Numbered from the stretch's first letter, positions 1 to 12,520 are shown. The stretch is DNA of 64,000 bases from Pseudomonas sp. G34 (GCF_031119625.1 NZ_JAVHZV010000009.1:248001-312000), one strand, 5' to 3'. The notes: a model not told the origin generated them from the sequence alone. Made by a program: numbers and translations.

Positions 1-1
1 G

Positions 2-166
2 TGCCTACAGACCATGGCCTTGGGCCTGGACCCGTTGCAGCTGAGTCGGCCGATCCTACAGGCAACGCTTTTTTTGGTTATCGCTTACGCGTGGCAGGGC
101 TGCAGTGTAACCAATATTCGAGGTTCGTCACATTTTGACGCCGGTAAAGCGGCAGTCCGTTGGTAG
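2..166 (+). other. Left-edge open frame, possible 3' end of a gene
   Basis: An open frame enters from the left edge and stops at a TAG at 164-166. It would encode 54 residues with one hydrophobic stretch (about residues 20-33). A second frame is open to a TGA at 136-138, so the choice is uncertain. No family is recognised. It may be the tail of a membrane protein or simply non-coding DNA; only sequence to the left can decide. The rest of 1-270 holds only the acnA terminator. Confidence 0.15.
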
Positions 167-182
167 GGGGGTGTAGCAGACA

Positions 183-220
183 TAAAAGAAACCCGGGTGT
201 CGCTGCGCTCGACCCGGGCT
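183..220 (-). terminator. Rho-independent terminator downstream of acnA
   Basis: On the minus strand a GC-rich stem (GCCCGGGT with ACCCGGGT, loop CGAGCGCAGCGAC) is followed by TTTCTTTT. It lies about 50 nt past the acnA stop codon. The stem-loop also resembles a short palindrome that recurs in pseudomonad intergenic regions, so it may be both repeat and terminator. Confidence 0.6.
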
Positions 221-270
221 ACGGAGAGGCCTGCGCAGTGCCGCCAGAAGCGACACCGCGCGGGTGATCG

Positions 271-3009
<2,739 letters not shown>

Positions 3010-3251
3010 CGTGCATCTCCTTATGGCTTGCACGGTACAAGCCGTTCTGGTTTGGCAGAGCTTCTGCGACTCTGCGCGAGTGTTCCCTGGGCCGGCTCGT
3101 GTGGCGTGCGGTGAGCCGTCGCCTGATGGTGCGCCTGTCGAGCATAGTCCGTCGGCGCAGCTGGCGATGCCGGGATGCTGTTCTCTGGACAGGGAGCAGA
3201 GGCCCCGGGTTCCAGTTTTCGCTATCATGCGCGGCCTAAAGAGGAGCCCTG

Positions 3252-4307
3252 ATGAAGACTTTGTTACTGCACTGCCGCCCCGGCTTCGAGAACGAGGTGT
3301 GTTCGGAGATTTCCGAGCATGCGGCGCGCCTCGATGTGCCCGGTTACGCCAAGGCCAAGCCCAATAGCGCCTGCGCCGAATTCATCTGCAGTGACGAGGC
3401 GGACGCCGAGCGGCTGATGGCTGGGCTGCGCTTCAGTCAGTTGATCTTCATTCGCCAGTGGGCGCGCGGTAGCTTCATCGAATTGCCCGAGAAGGATCGT
3501 ATCAGCGTGTTGCTCGAACACCTGGCGCCGCTGCCGACCTTCGGCAGCCTGTGGCTGGAGGTATTCGACACCAACGATGGCAAGGAGCTGTCCGGCTTCT
3601 GCAAGAAGTTCGAAGGCCCGCTGCGCAAGGCCCTGATGGCTGCCGGCCGGTTGGCGGAGAACGCCCGCGCGCCGCGCCTGCTGCTGACCTTCAAGAGTGG
3701 CCGCGAGGTGTTCCTCGGCATGGCCGAGGCGAACAATTCGGCGATCTGGCCGATGGGCATCCCGCGCCTCAAGTTCCCCCGCGAGGCGCCCAGCCGCTCG
3801 ACCCTGAAACTCGAAGAGGCCTGGCACACCTTCATCCCCCGCGAGCAGTGGGACGAGCGCCTGTCGGACGAGATGACCGGCGTCGACCTGGGCGCCGCAC
3901 CGGGCGGCTGGACTTACCAACTGGTGCGCCGCGGCATGCTGGTGACTGCCATCGACAACGGCCCGATGGCCGAGAGCCTGATGGACACCGGCCTGGTCAA
4001 GCACCTGATGGTCGACGGCTTTACCTGGAAACCCAAGCAGCCGGTGGACTGGATGGTCTGCGACATCGTCGAGAAGCCCGCACGCAGCGCCGCGCTGCTG
4101 GAAACCTGGATCGGCGAGGGACATTGCCGCGAGGCGGTGGTCAATCTCAAGTTGCCGATGAAGCAGCGCTATGCCGAGGTGCAGCGCCTGCTCGAACGCA
4201 TCGCCGAAGGCCTGGCGGCGCGCAAGGTCAAGGCGAGCATCGCCTGCAAGCAGCTGTACCACGACCGCGAGGAAGTGACCTGCCACCTGCGCCGCCTGAG
4301 CAAGTAA
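3252..4307 (+). CDS. rlmM: 23S rRNA (cytidine-2'-O)-methyltransferase RlmM
   Basis: Transfers a methyl group from SAM to the ribose 2'-O of C2498 in 23S rRNA (E. coli numbering). The 351 residues match RlmM (YgdE). An N-terminal THUMP-like half precedes a Rossmann methyltransferase half (from about residue 200) with the SAM motif [13 protein letters not shown]. Catalytic-type residues of the K-D-K-E set are present in family-like blocks such as [11 protein letters not shown] and [20 protein letters not shown] just upstream supports the ATG. tusA follows after 75 nt on the same strand and may be cotranscribed. Confidence 0.95.
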   Translation: MKTLLLHCRPGFENEVCSEISEHAARLDVPGYAKAKPNSACAEFICSDEADAERLMAGLRFSQLIFIRQWARGSFIELPEKDRISVLLEHLAPLPTFGSLWLEVFDTNDGKELSGFCKKFEGPLRKALMAAGRLAENARAPRLLLTFKSGREVFLGMAEANNSAIWPMGIPRLKFPREAPSRSTLKLEEAWHTFIPREQWDERLSDEMTGVDLGAAPGGWTYQLVRRGMLVTAIDNGPMAESLMDTGLVKHLMVDGFTWKPKQPVDWMVCDIVEKPARSAALLETWIGEGHCREAVVNLKLPMKQRYAEVQRLLERIAEGLAARKVKASIACKQLYHDREEVTCHLRRLSK

Positions 4308-4382
4308 ACAGGTTAGATAAGTGCGCCATCGCTGCCGATGGCCACTCCATAAAAGTGCAAGAATGATGACGCGGAGCCCGTG

Positions 4383-4625
4383 ATGCTCGATTCGACCCCT
4401 GACGATACCCTCGACGCCACCGGCCTGTTCTGCCCCGAGCCGGTAATGATGCTGCACAACAAGGTGCGCGACCTGCCCGCCGGCGGCCTGCTCAAGGTGA
4501 TCGCCACCGACCCCTCGACCCAGCGCGATATCCCCAAGTTCTGCGTGTTTCTCGGCCATGAGCTGGTGGAGCAGGCGCAGGATGCCGAGACCTACCTGTA
4601 CTGGATCCGCAAGAAGGTCGATTGA
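4383..4625 (+). CDS. tusA: Sulfur carrier protein TusA
   Basis: Small sulfur relay protein that accepts persulfide sulfur from cysteine desulfurase and passes it on, for example toward tRNA 2-thiouridine synthesis. The 80-residue protein has the family signature [15 protein letters not shown] with the carrier cysteine in the CPEP motif, and ends YLYWIRKK like pseudomonad TusA. A GTG at 4380 is in frame, but GGAG at 4373-4376 is only 3 nt from it and 6 nt from the ATG at 4383, so the ATG is preferred. Confidence 0.95.
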   Translation: MLDSTPDDTLDATGLFCPEPVMMLHNKVRDLPAGGLLKVIATDPSTQRDIPKFCVFLGHELVEQAQDAETYLYWIRKKVD

Positions 4626-4662
4626 GGGGTTGTGAGCGAAAGCGGCTATCGGCCCTGACATG

Positions 4663-5021
4663 TGTGGGAGCGGGCCATGCCCGCGATCGATTGGATGGGG
4701 CGCGACGGAGTCGGGCTTGATCGGGTGGCCTGAAGTATAGGGCGACGTGCTGTTGTAAGAACCGGGCGCGTGTAGTCCATGACTACCATTCGCGGGCATG
4801 GCCCGCTCCCACGGTCGGCCGCTTTACGCCCGGTTCGTACCACGATTCGTGGCCGGCACTCCAAGTGCGTACTGCCTCGCGAACGGAACGCCGCCCGGTA
4901 CGCCCATAGCTGAATTCGCAACAAGGTTGGTTGAGCGGTTCGAGGTAATGGCGGCCGGTCACTGGCCTTTGTGGGAACGGGCCATGCCCGTGAAAAATCG
5001 CGGGCATGGCCCGCTCCCACA
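4663..5021. repeat. REP cluster: single forward, single inverted, and one inverted pair
   Basis: The 522 nt between tusA and the MATE gene hold no convincing gene. They carry the pseudomonad REP unit GTGGGAGCGGGCCATGCCCG at 4665, its inverse at 4790-4812, and a head-to-head pair at 4971-4993 / 5000-5020 separated by GAAAAATC-type linker. A 9-bp inverted repeat (AACCGGGCG / CGCCCGGTT) brackets the second unit. Such units are usually moved by RAYT (TnpA-REP) proteins; none is encoded here. Several short open frames that cross these repeats are artefacts. Confidence 0.8.
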
Positions 5022-5147
5022 AGTGATCGCTGAGATGGCTACTGTGACCTTCTTGCGTGCCCGTAGGGTGGGCGACGCTTTTCTTGTCCACCATTGCGGA
5101 TGACGCGGTGTTCATTCCACGGACTGGTAGCCAGGGTTGAGCGACCG

Positions 5148-6536
5148 CTAAGCCACCGCAGCCACCTGCTGCATCCGAATCCGCCGGCTGGCGCTGATCT
5201 TCAGGCGCAGCGTGAGCATCAGCGCCGCACAGGTCAGGCCGACGATCAGCCCTTGCCACAACCCCGCCGGGCCGCTGGCGGCGCCGAGCAGGTCGGTCAG
5301 GCCCAGCAGGTAGCCGACCGGCAGGCCGATGCCCCAGTAGGCGAACAGGGTCAGGATCATCGTTGCCCGGGTGTCCTGATAGCCGCGCAGCGCGCCCGCG
5401 GCGGTGACCTGAATGGCATCGGAAAACTGGAACAGCGCGGCGTAGATGATCAGCGCCACGGCCACTTCGATCACTTCCGGCGCCGAGGAGTAGATGCGCG
5501 CGATGGGCTCGAGCATCAGCAGCATGCAGGTGGCCGATAGACAGGCGTAGGCCAGCGCGGTGACGATGCTCACCCCGGCCGCGAAACGCGCTTCACGGGG
5601 GTCGCCACGGCCAAGCGCCTGGCCGACGCGCACGGTGGCGGCCATGCCGATGGAGTAGGGGATCATGAACACCAGCGAGGCGAAGTTCAGGGCGATCTGG
5701 TGCCCGGCGACCACGGTCGCGCCCAGGCCGCCGATCAACAGGGCAATGACCGCGAAGATGCTTGACTCGGCAAATACCGCGATGCCGATCGGCAGGCCGA
5801 TGCCCAGCAGACGCTTGATCAGTGTCCAGTCCGGGCCTTCGAAGCGCTGCAATGGCGTGGTCGCGGCGTAGGCCGGCGCGCGGCGAATCCACCACAGCAT
5901 GCCCAAGAGCATGAACAGCATCGCCAGTGCCGTGGCCCAGCCGCAGCCGGTGCTGCCCAGGGGCGACAAGCCGAGTTTGCCGTAGATCAGCACGTAGTTG
6001 AGCGGAATGTTCGCCAGCAAGCCGAGCAGGCCCACCACCATGGCCGGGCGGGTGCGGCCCAGGCCATCGCTGTAGCAGCGCAGTACATGGAATAGCGCCA
6101 CGCAGGGCATGCCGAACGCCACGCCGTGCAGGTAACCCATGGTCGGCTCGATCAAGTCCGCGTCGACCTTCATCAGGTGCAGCACGAACTCGGCGTTCCA
6201 CAGCAAGCCGCCGGCCAGGGTGCCCACTGCCAGGGCCAGCCACAGGGCCTGGCGCACCAGGGGCCCGATCTCGGCATGCTGGCCGGCGCCGAAGCGCTGG
6301 GCCACCTTCGGCGTGGTGGCCAGCAGGATGCCGGTCATCAGCAGGAACACCGGCACCCAGATCGAGTTGCCAAGGGCCACGGCGGCCAGGTCACGGGCGC
6401 TGTAGCGCCCGGACATCACGGTGTCGACGAAACCGACGGCGGTGTACGCCAGCTGCGCGATGATGATCGGGGTAGCGAGGGCCAGCAGCGTGCGCAGTTC
6501 GGTGCGCACCCGCTGGAGGCGAGGTTGTACAGGCAT
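5148..6536 (-). CDS. MATE family multidrug efflux transporter (PmpM/NorM-like)
   Basis: Inner-membrane antiporter expected to export drugs or cationic compounds using H+ or Na+. The 462 residues and about twelve hydrophobic segments fit the family. Blocks such as [52 protein letters not shown] and [14 protein letters not shown] closely recall P. aeruginosa PmpM (H+-coupled). The open frame allows a TTG at 6548, but ATG 6536 starts nearer the conserved region; neither has a strong ribosome site. It is divergent from pdxB, about 100 nt apart. Substrates cannot be told from sequence. Confidence 0.9.
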   Translation of the reverse strand: MPVQPRLQRVRTELRTLLALATPIIIAQLAYTAVGFVDTVMSGRYSARDLAAVALGNSIWVPVFLLMTGILLATTPKVAQRFGAGQHAEIGPLVRQALWLALAVGTLAGGLLWNAEFVLHLMKVDADLIEPTMGYLHGVAFGMPCVALFHVLRCYSDGLGRTRPAMVVGLLGLLANIPLNYVLIYGKLGLSPLGSTGCGWATALAMLFMLLGMLWWIRRAPAYAATTPLQRFEGPDWTLIKRLLGIGLPIGIAVFAESSIFAVIALLIGGLGATVVAGHQIALNFASLVFMIPYSIGMAATVRVGQALGRGDPREARFAAGVSIVTALAYACLSATCMLLMLEPIARIYSSAPEVIEVAVALIIYAALFQFSDAIQVTAAGALRGYQDTRATMILTLFAYWGIGLPVGYLLGLTDLLGAASGPAGLWQGLIVGLTCAALMLTLRLKISASRRIRMQQVAAVA

Positions 6537-6640
6537 GGGGTTTCGCAAGGCAGAGAAAACCGCCTAGTTTACGCGTTGACGGAGCCAGGCGCAGCGCAGC
6601 ACTTGCAGGTAGAATGCCCGCCGGTTTGTGGAGAGCTGCC

Positions 6641-7792
6641 ATGCGCATAGTTGCCGACGAAAACATTCCCCTGCTCGACGAGTTCTTCGCCGGTTTCGGC
6701 GAAATTCGTCGCCTGCCCGGGCGCGCCATCGACCGCGCAGCGGTTGCCGATGCCGAGCTGCTGCTGGTGCGCTCGGTCACCGCCGTCGACCGCACGCTGC
6801 TGCACGGCAGCCCGGTAAGCTTCGTCGGCACCTGCACCATCGGCACCGACCATCTGGATCTCGATTATTTCGCCGAGGCCGGCATCGCCTGGAGCAGCGC
6901 CCCGGGTTGCAATGCGCGCGGGGTGGTAGATTACCTGCTCGGCAGCCTGCTGGTGCTCGGTGAGCGCCTGGGCAGCGACCTGGCGCAGCGCACCTATGGC
7001 GTGGTCGGCGCCGGCCAGGTCGGTGAACGGTTGATCAAGGTACTGCGCGCCCTGGGCTGGCGGGTGCTGGTCTGCGATCCGCCCCGGCAGCGCGCCGAGG
7101 GCGGCGATTACGTGAGCTTGCAGCAGATCGTCGAGCAGTGCGACGTGATCAGCGTGCACACCCCGCTGACGCAGGGCGGCGAGTTCGCCACCCGGCATCT
7201 GTTCGACGCCGATCTGCTCGAGCAGCTGCGCCCCGGCACCTGGCTGATCAACGCCAGCCGGGGCGCGGTACTCGACACCGGGGCGCTACGCGCGCACCTG
7301 CAGCGCGGCGCCGATCTGCATGTGGTGCTCGACGTGTGGGAAGGCGAGCCGCTGGTCGATCTCGAACTGGCCGCGCTGTGCCATATCGCCACGCCGCACA
7401 TCGCTGGCTACAGCCTGGATGGCAAGTTGCGCGGCACTGCGCAGATCTACCAGGCGTTCTGCCGACACCAGGCTATCGAGCCGGCCATCTCGCTGGACGC
7501 CTTGACCCCGGCGCGCTGGCTGCAGCGCCTGAGCATCGCCGCGGGCAGCGATCCGTCCTGGGCATTGGCCACGGTATGCCGTGCGGTCTATGACCCGCGG
7601 CGTGACGATGCGGATTTGCGGCGCAGCCTGGTAGCCGACGAGCAGGCGCGCAGGGCCGGTTTCGACCTGTTGCGCAAGGGTTATCCCATGCGCCGTGAGA
7701 TAGAAGGGCTGGAAGTCGAGCTGCTCGGCGTGGACGAGCCGCTGGCGGCGCTGATCAGCGCGCTGGGTGCGCGCGTGATCGACGCGAGATGA
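6641..7792 (+). CDS. pdxB: Erythronate-4-phosphate dehydrogenase
   Basis: Oxidises 4-phosphoerythronate in the DXP-dependent route to pyridoxal 5'-phosphate. The 383 residues match PdxB (about 380). The NAD-binding glycine motif [11 protein letters not shown], the arginine block [10 protein letters not shown] and the catalytic-type His253 in [13 protein letters not shown] are typical of D-2-hydroxyacid dehydrogenases, and the C-terminal dimerisation extension separates PdxB from shorter relatives. The open frame begins earlier, but ATG 6641 has GGAGAG 6 nt upstream and gives [11 protein letters not shown], the usual PdxB N-terminus. Confidence 0.96.
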   Translation: MRIVADENIPLLDEFFAGFGEIRRLPGRAIDRAAVADAELLLVRSVTAVDRTLLHGSPVSFVGTCTIGTDHLDLDYFAEAGIAWSSAPGCNARGVVDYLLGSLLVLGERLGSDLAQRTYGVVGAGQVGERLIKVLRALGWRVLVCDPPRQRAEGGDYVSLQQIVEQCDVISVHTPLTQGGEFATRHLFDADLLEQLRPGTWLINASRGAVLDTGALRAHLQRGADLHVVLDVWEGEPLVDLELAALCHIATPHIAGYSLDGKLRGTAQIYQAFCRHQAIEPAISLDALTPARWLQRLSIAAGSDPSWALATVCRAVYDPRRDDADLRRSLVADEQARRAGFDLLRKGYPMRREIEGLEVELLGVDEPLAALISALGARVIDAR

Positions 7793-7816
7793 TCACGCGT
7801 GCGCCGTGCTGGCCCG

Positions 7817-7993
7817 TCAGTGGGAAGCATCCTGCTGACTGGCTGTGGCAGCCTGGTCGAGCTCGCTGCATGCCTGCTGGATCATGCTTTCGGTAATCGG
7901 AATTTCCCGGCCGCTAGGGTCGATCAGCGCGCCGTGGGCGAGCTCGCAGTCGCTGTCTGGTTGCGGTGCCTGTTGCTTGTCGGGGCTGCTCAT
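7817..7993 (-). CDS. Small conserved hypothetical protein
   Basis: A 58-residue acidic, hydrophilic protein beginning MSSPDKQQAPQ, with the block GALIDPSGREIPITESMIQ that looks conserved among pseudomonads from memory. No signal peptide or membrane segment. The open frame starts 10 codons earlier, but ATG 7993 has GAGGAG 7 nt upstream. It is convergent with pdxB (24 nt between stops). Function unknown. Confidence 0.65.
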   Translation of the reverse strand: MSSPDKQQAPQPDSDCELAHGALIDPSGREIPITESMIQQACSELDQAATASQQDASH

Positions 7994-8173
7994 TGTGGTC
8001 TCCTCAGCAAGTGGTATGCGCATTGTCGAATGGGCATCCCTGCATGACGACGTTATCTAGTGATGGGGGCATCCCAATAAGGCTTCAACCGTGCCCAGCC
8101 ATACTGTCGCAAAAAATTACCATTTAAAGAAGAGTGCCCGTCGAACGGCTCAGGTCATGAAAGGAGTCGTGCA

Positions 8174-8740
8174 GTGCTGAGAGCGTCATTGTTGTTGCTG
8201 GGCTGCCTGATGAGCCTGCAGGTGGCGGCCATCGAGCCTGCACGCCTGGTGAGCGGGGCCCGCGAGCAGGTGGGCGTGACCCTGGCCTACGATCCCGCCT
8301 ACCGGCGCATCGCCTATCCGGGCGGGGACGTGCCGGTGGCAACCGGGGTTTGCACCGACGTGGTGATCCGCGCCCTGCGCCTGCAAGGCCTGGATCTGCA
8401 GAAGGCGGTGCACGAGGACATGGCGGCGAACTTCGCGGCGTACCCACGGCAGTGGGGGCTCAAGCGCCCGGATCGCAACATCGACCACCGCCGTGTGCCC
8501 AACCTGATGACCTGGTTGCGGCGCCAGGGCATGGCCCTCAAGATTGGTCGCCAGGCCGCCGATTATCGCGCGGGTGATATCGTCACCTGGGATCTGGGCC
8601 GTGGTCAGACCCATATCGGCATCGTTTCCGATCGCCTGTCTGCCGCGGGCGAGCCATTGATCCTGCACAACATCGGCGCCGGTACCCGGGAGGAGGCCAT
8701 CCTGTTTCGCTTTCCCGTCATTGGCCATTACCGCTTCTAG
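8174..8740 (+). CDS. DUF1287 family exported protein
   Basis: A 188-residue protein starting at GTG with AAGGAG 7 nt upstream. Residues 1-19 form a signal peptide ending near LQVAA, so it should act in the periplasm. The mature part has the DUF1287 (YijF-like) layout: GVTLAYDPAYRRIAYPGGDVP, then GVCTDVVIRALR, and later GDIVTWDLGRGQTHIGIVSD. The cysteine in GVCTD and the histidine in THIGIV are arranged as in NlpC/P60-like folds, which suggests a cell-wall hydrolase or amidase, but that is inference. It stands alone with its own terminator. Confidence 0.8.
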   Translation: MLRASLLLLGCLMSLQVAAIEPARLVSGAREQVGVTLAYDPAYRRIAYPGGDVPVATGVCTDVVIRALRLQGLDLQKAVHEDMAANFAAYPRQWGLKRPDRNIDHRRVPNLMTWLRRQGMALKIGRQAADYRAGDIVTWDLGRGQTHIGIVSDRLSAAGEPLILHNIGAGTREEAILFRFPVIGHYRF

Positions 8741-8753
8741 GTGCAGAAACGAC

Positions 8754-8786
8754 GAAGCCCCGCGCCTTTTCGGGCTACGGGGCTTC
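8754..8786. terminator. Bidirectional terminator hairpin
   Basis: A 9-bp stem GAAGCCCCG / CGGGGCTTC with a 15-nt loop lies between the convergent DUF1287 gene and the 95-residue gene at 8801-9088. It can serve both strands. Confidence 0.7.
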
Positions 8787-8800
8787 GGTTGGGGCAGCTA

Positions 8801-9088
8801 TCAGGCGTGGTGATAGCTGATGACGCTGTCCTGTTCCTTGAGGACCTTGCGCATGTCTGCCGGAATGTTGCCGGCCCTGACGGCCAGTTCCAGGCGGATG
8901 TCTTCGAGGCTCTGGGCAAACGCGTTCGAATCGTTGATCTGCAGTTTTTGCAAGACCCGGCTGTAGGCGGTGGTGTCCGCTTCATCGATCAGGGAAAGAA
9001 CGATGCTACCGTCCGGGCGAGGCCGACTGAAGGTGGCACGTAGTGGGGCGAATAGCTTCTCGACAAGCTGTCGATTACCATTTTCCAT
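8801..9088 (-). CDS. Small pseudomonad protein, possibly DUF3509 family
   Basis: A 95-residue protein without signal peptide or membrane segment. GGAG lies 7 nt before the ATG. It has the block LFAPLRATFSRPRPDGSIVL, then an alternating charged helix-rich C-terminal half. The shape (about 90 residues, PDGS near residue 25) fits the DUF3509 family of pseudomonads, but this is from memory. The next gene on the same strand (9202-9423) may be a paralogue. Function unknown. Confidence 0.6.
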   Translation of the reverse strand: MENGNRQLVEKLFAPLRATFSRPRPDGSIVLSLIDEADTTAYSRVLQKLQINDSNAFAQSLEDIRLELAVRAGNIPADMRKVLKEQDSVISYHHA

Positions 9089-9201
9089 TGACGAACTCCA
9101 GTTTACGTAGGAACTCCTATGAGTGACTGGAACTCATTTAGTTCGACGATGGCCGCTATTTCGTGCACTTATCGTGATGAATTTCGCATTTGCCCCGCTA
9201 T

Positions 9202-9423
9202 TTAGCGGCGCAGCGCCTGGCGTGTACGCTCGATCAGGCCTGGCAGCGTATCGGCGCAGTATTGGCCCGGGTAGAGGCGCTGGGTGTGCTGAGCCACGCC
9301 GGTGTGATCCACCACGGTGAAGCTGAAGCTGCCCTTGCGCGCGGCCAGAATATGGCAAGCCAGCGGGGCGAAAGCGTTGGAAAGGGTATGGATAGCGGTT
9401 TGGATTTGTTGATTGGTATTCAT
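9202..9423 (-). CDS. Small hypothetical protein, possible paralogue of its neighbour
   Basis: A 73-residue protein starting MNTNQQIQTAIHTL. It shares with the 9088 gene an FAPL motif near the N-terminus, a short glycine-serine turn and a beta-rich centre (GSFSFTVVD), then an arginine-rich tail. AGGA lies about 12 nt upstream of ATG 9423, a weak site. The longer open frame back to 9465 lacks a better site. No known function; it lies upstream of dnaX in the opposite orientation. Confidence 0.45.
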   Translation of the reverse strand: MNTNQQIQTAIHTLSNAFAPLACHILAARKGSFSFTVVDHTGVAQHTQRLYPGQYCADTLPGLIERTRQALRR

Positions 9424-9534
9424 AATCGGGTGTTTCCTGATACTGCAGGCGCATGATCGCGCCATAAATAAAGGGCTCCGGTCGCGGGCTCATGCCAGCG
9501 GGATTGGTTATCGGAGCGAGCTGCGCGCTTTTAA

Positions 9535-9557
9535 GTTCCACCTTTAATAGGTGGAAC
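9535..9557. repeat. Perfect 9-bp hairpin
   Basis: GTTCCACCT, five-base loop, AGGTGGAAC. It could be a terminator (no clear T-run) or one edge of the repeat at 9586-9700. It is the only clear stem in the left part of the 586-nt gap before dnaX. Confidence 0.5.
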
Positions 9558-9585
9558 CAGCGGGTCGTTGAGCGCCTGGGCGAGG

Positions 9586-9700
9586 CAGCCAGTGCAAGAC
9601 GAAGGCAGGCAGGAAAGCGCAGTTTACGAGCTGTAAATGAGCATTTTCGAGCATGGCTTCAACGCAGCAATGGCAACGCCGATAGTTTTTCAACGGCTTG
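9586..9700. repeat. Dispersed pseudomonad repeat with GTTTACGAGCTGTAAATGAGC core
   Basis: This stretch has no gene-like frame and contains a core, about 9620-9642, that I recall from intergenic DNA of many pseudomonads. A related core (AAGTTTAGTGGGCTAAATGAGC) sits inside the MITE at 14792-15104. The remainder of the gap (9701-10009) shows no convincing gene; a TATAAA at 9893 could be part of a dnaX promoter but has no fitting -35. Confidence 0.45.
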
Positions 9701-10009
9701 CTGGAGCGGGTCTGTACGTCGGAAGGCTGGCCAAGGTCGACGCGTGAGCGGGACGGCCAGATCAGTCAGCGGAGGGGGTCTTGGCGGTTATGCGTGCATC
9801 GTTTGGATGCCGATTGCCAGGAAACCATCGGGAAGGCCTTGAGGCCGAATGACTTGCAGCGTGGTACGAACGGGGCGAACTATACCTGCCTGTATAAAAA
9901 TTAGCCAGCCCGGATTCGATCTTTTTATGTCCGCTGATCGGCGTCGCACTGGTTGGTCGATTTGAGCTAGCATTAGCGCTCTTTTGCTTTCCTCTGGCGA
10001 CGGTTTTCA

Positions 10010-12103
10010 ATGAGTTATCAGGTTCTTGCACGCAAATGGCGCCCGCGTTCGTTTCGCGAGATGGTCGGCCAGACCCATGTGCTGAAAGCGCTGATCAACG
10101 CACTCGACAGCCAGCGCCTGCACCACGCCTATCTGTTCACCGGTACCCGCGGGGTGGGCAAGACCACCATCGCGCGGATCATCGCCAAGTGCCTGAACTG
10201 TGAAACCGGCATCAGCTCGACGCCCTGTGGCACCTGCTCGGTGTGCCGGGAGATCGACGAAGGCCGTTTCGTCGACCTGATCGAAGTCGACGCCGCCAGC
10301 CGCACCAAGGTCGAAGACACCCGCGAGCTGCTCGACAACGTGCAGTACTCGCCAAGCCGTGGGCGCTTCAAGGTCTACCTGATCGACGAAGTGCACATGC
10401 TGTCTACCAGCTCCTTCAATGCCCTGTTGAAGACCCTGGAAGAGCCGCCACCCCACGTCAAGTTCCTGCTCGCCACCACTGACCCGCAGAAGCTGCCGGT
10501 CACCGTGCTGTCGCGCTGCCTGCAGTTCTCGCTGAAGAACATGCCGCCGGAGCGGGTGGTCGAGCACCTGAGCCACGTGCTGGGCGCCGAGAACATTCCC
10601 TTCGAGGACGACGCCCTGTGGCTGCTCGGCCGCGCCGCCGACGGTTCGATGCGCGACGCCATGAGCCTGACCGACCAGGCCATCGCCTTTGGCGAGGGCA
10701 AGGTGCTGGCTGCCGACGTGCGCTCCATGCTCGGCACCCTCGACCATGGCCAGGTGTATGGCGTGCTGCATGCGCTGATCGAAGGCGATGCCCGTGGCGT
10801 GATCGAAGCGGTGCGTCAGCTCGCCGAGCAGGGCCCGGACTGGAGTGGCGTGCTGGCCGAGATGCTCAACGTGCTGCACCGCGTGGCCATCGCCCAGGCG
10901 CTGCCGGATGCGGTGGACAACGGCCAGGGCGACCGCGAGCGGGTGCTGGGCCTGGCCCAGGCACTGCCGGCCGAAGACGTGCAGTTCTATTACCAGATGG
11001 GCCTGATCGGCCGTCGCGACCTGCCGTTGGCGCCAGATCCGCGCAGCGGTTTCGAGATGGTGCTGCTGCGCATGCTGGCGTTCCGGCCAGCGGGCGAGGG
11101 CGACGTCCCGAAGGTGGCGCTAAAGCCGCTGGGGGTCAGCCAGGCCAAGGCTGATCCCCAGGCAAACCCGGTGGCCGACGCAGCGCCCGCTGCGTCAGCG
11201 CCTGTCGTCAGTGCTGCACCACAGGCGCCGGTCAGCCCGAGCCAGCCGGCGCCGGCCGCCGTCGTGCCGCCGGTTGCTGCGCCGGTTGCTGCGCCCGCTG
11301 CTGCAGTACCGGCAGCGGTGGCGCCGGTTGCCGCCGCGCCGGCCGTCACTCCGCCCTGGGAAGATGCCCCGGTCGAAGCCGAGGTTGCCGCGCCCGCAGC
11401 ACCAGTCAGCGAAACACCCGCGCCGGCTCCCGAGCCGGTTGCCGAGCAACCTGCGCCGCCGCAGCCCGCTGCCGAAGCGCAGCAGGAGCCGCCGGCCGAG
11501 CTGCCCGTTCCAGAGTTGGCTGACGTGCCGGTGATCGACACCAGCGACCTGAACCCGCCCGACAGCGATGACGAGCCGCCCCCCGGCGACTACGACTACG
11601 TGGCGATGGACGCCGACAACCTGGATTACGATTTCGCCGATGCCCTCGGCGATGATCAGCCCCAGGCCGAGCCCGAACCCGAGCCGGCAGCGATGCCGGC
11701 CACCGGGCTGGCCGCCGAGTGGCTGGAGATCTTCCCCAAGCTGGGGCTGAGCGGCATGACCGGCAGCATTGCCGCCAACTGCACGCTGATCGCCGTCGAA
11801 GGCGACAAGTGGCTCTTGCACCTCGACCCCGGGCACAGTGCACTGTTCAATGCGACCCAGCAGCGGCGCCTGAACGAAGCGCTCAACGCCTACCAGGGTC
11901 GCGAGCTGCAGCTGAGCATCGAGCTGATCAAGCCCGAGCAGGAAACACCGGCTCAGGCCGCCGCCCGCAAGCGTGCCAATCGCCAGCGTGAAGCCGAGGC
12001 CTCGATCCAGAACGATCCGCTGGTGCAGCAAATGATTTCTCAGTTCGCCGCCTCCGTGCGTGCGGGCAGTATCGAACCTGTCGATAACATCGTTAATCCC
12101 TGA
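10010..12103 (+). CDS. dnaX: DNA polymerase III subunits tau/gamma
   Basis: Clamp-loader ATPase that opens the beta clamp and, as tau, couples the polymerases at the fork. 697 residues. The AAA+ module (1-365) has a P-loop GTRGVGKTT at 45-53, a four-cysteine zinc module [19 protein letters not shown], Walker [10 protein letters not shown] and an SRC sensor motif. Residues 365-565 are a long Ala/Pro/Glu-rich linker, then a C-terminal tau domain. No A-AAA-AAG slippery heptamer was seen, so programmed frameshifting to gamma as in E. coli is unlikely. The ribosome site is weak. ybaB follows 17 nt later and recR beyond, the usual recombination/replication set. Confidence 0.97.
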   Translation: MSYQVLARKWRPRSFREMVGQTHVLKALINALDSQRLHHAYLFTGTRGVGKTTIARIIAKCLNCETGISSTPCGTCSVCREIDEGRFVDLIEVDAASRTKVEDTRELLDNVQYSPSRGRFKVYLIDEVHMLSTSSFNALLKTLEEPPPHVKFLLATTDPQKLPVTVLSRCLQFSLKNMPPERVVEHLSHVLGAENIPFEDDALWLLGRAADGSMRDAMSLTDQAIAFGEGKVLAADVRSMLGTLDHGQVYGVLHALIEGDARGVIEAVRQLAEQGPDWSGVLAEMLNVLHRVAIAQALPDAVDNGQGDRERVLGLAQALPAEDVQFYYQMGLIGRRDLPLAPDPRSGFEMVLLRMLAFRPAGEGDVPKVALKPLGVSQAKADPQANPVADAAPAASAPVVSAAPQAPVSPSQPAPAAVVPPVAAPVAAPAAAVPAAVAPVAAAPAVTPPWEDAPVEAEVAAPAAPVSETPAPAPEPVAEQPAPPQPAAEAQQEPPAELPVPELADVPVIDTSDLNPPDSDDEPPPGDYDYVAMDADNLDYDFADALGDDQPQAEPEPEPAAMPATGLAAEWLEIFPKLGLSGMTGSIAANCTLIAVEGDKWLLHLDPGHSALFNATQQRRLNEALNAYQGRELQLSIELIKPEQETPAQAAARKRANRQREAEASIQNDPLVQQMISQFAASVRAGSIEPVDNIVNP

Positions 12104-12120
12104 CTACCGAGGACAACATC

Positions 12121-12447
12121 ATGATGAAAGGTGGCATGGCCGGCCTGATGAAGCAGGCGCAGCAGATGCAGGAAAAGATGCAGAAGATGCAGGAAGAGTT
12201 GGCCAACGCCGAGGTCACCGGCCAGTCCGGTGCCGGCCTGGTCAGCGTGGTGATGACCGGTCGTCATGACGTCAAGCGTGTCAGCCTCGACGACAGCCTG
12301 ATGCAGGAAGACAAGGAAATTCTCGAAGACCTGATCGCCGCGGCCGTCAATGACGCCGTGCGCAAGATCGAGGCCAACAGCCAGGACAAGATGTCCGGCA
12401 TGACCTCCGGGATGCAGTTGCCACCCGGCTTCAAGATGCCGTTCTAA
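12121..12447 (+). CDS. YbaB/EbfC family nucleoid-associated protein
   Basis: Small DNA-binding dimer, 108 residues, normally cotranscribed with dnaX and recR. The N-terminal helix is methionine-, lysine- and glutamine-rich ([19 protein letters not shown]), followed by [19 protein letters not shown] and the C-terminal PPGFKMPF typical of the family. GAGGA precedes the start by about 8 nt. Also called EbfC in spirochaetes; the exact role in pseudomonads is not settled. Confidence 0.93.
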   Translation: MMKGGMAGLMKQAQQMQEKMQKMQEELANAEVTGQSGAGLVSVVMTGRHDVKRVSLDDSLMQEDKEILEDLIAAAVNDAVRKIEANSQDKMSGMTSGMQLPPGFKMPF

Positions 12448-12460
12448 AGCAGTCGATTTT

Positions 12461-12520
12461 GCTGGGCTGAAGCCCACCCTACGGCCCACGCGCATAGGTA
12501 GGGTGGGCTTTAGCCCACCG
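12461..12520. repeat. Long inverted repeat between ybaB and recR
   Basis: Two near-perfect arms (TGGGCTGAAGCCCACCCTAC and GTAGGGTGGGCTTTAGCCCA) separated by 18 nt form a strong hairpin. Each arm also contains a smaller internal palindrome. It could attenuate transcription into recR or be a mobile palindrome; no T-run follows. Confidence 0.65.

Noticed and set aside
4646..5103. Several overlapping frames between tusA and the MATE gene
   Set aside because: All cross REP palindromes (repeated GHARD/MARSHG-like stretches are translated REP units).
9715..9765. 4.5S SRP RNA
   Set aside because: Only the CGGAAGG tip resembles it; the AGCAGC segment and flanking helix are not found.
9492..9842. 116-codon frame upstream of dnaX
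   Set aside because: It crosses the hairpin and the dispersed repeat, and its composition (Arg/Ser/Gly) is unlike neighbouring proteins.
10010..12103. Programmed -1 frameshift in dnaX
   Set aside because: No A-AAA-AAG or similar slippery run was seen before the Pro/Ala-rich linker.
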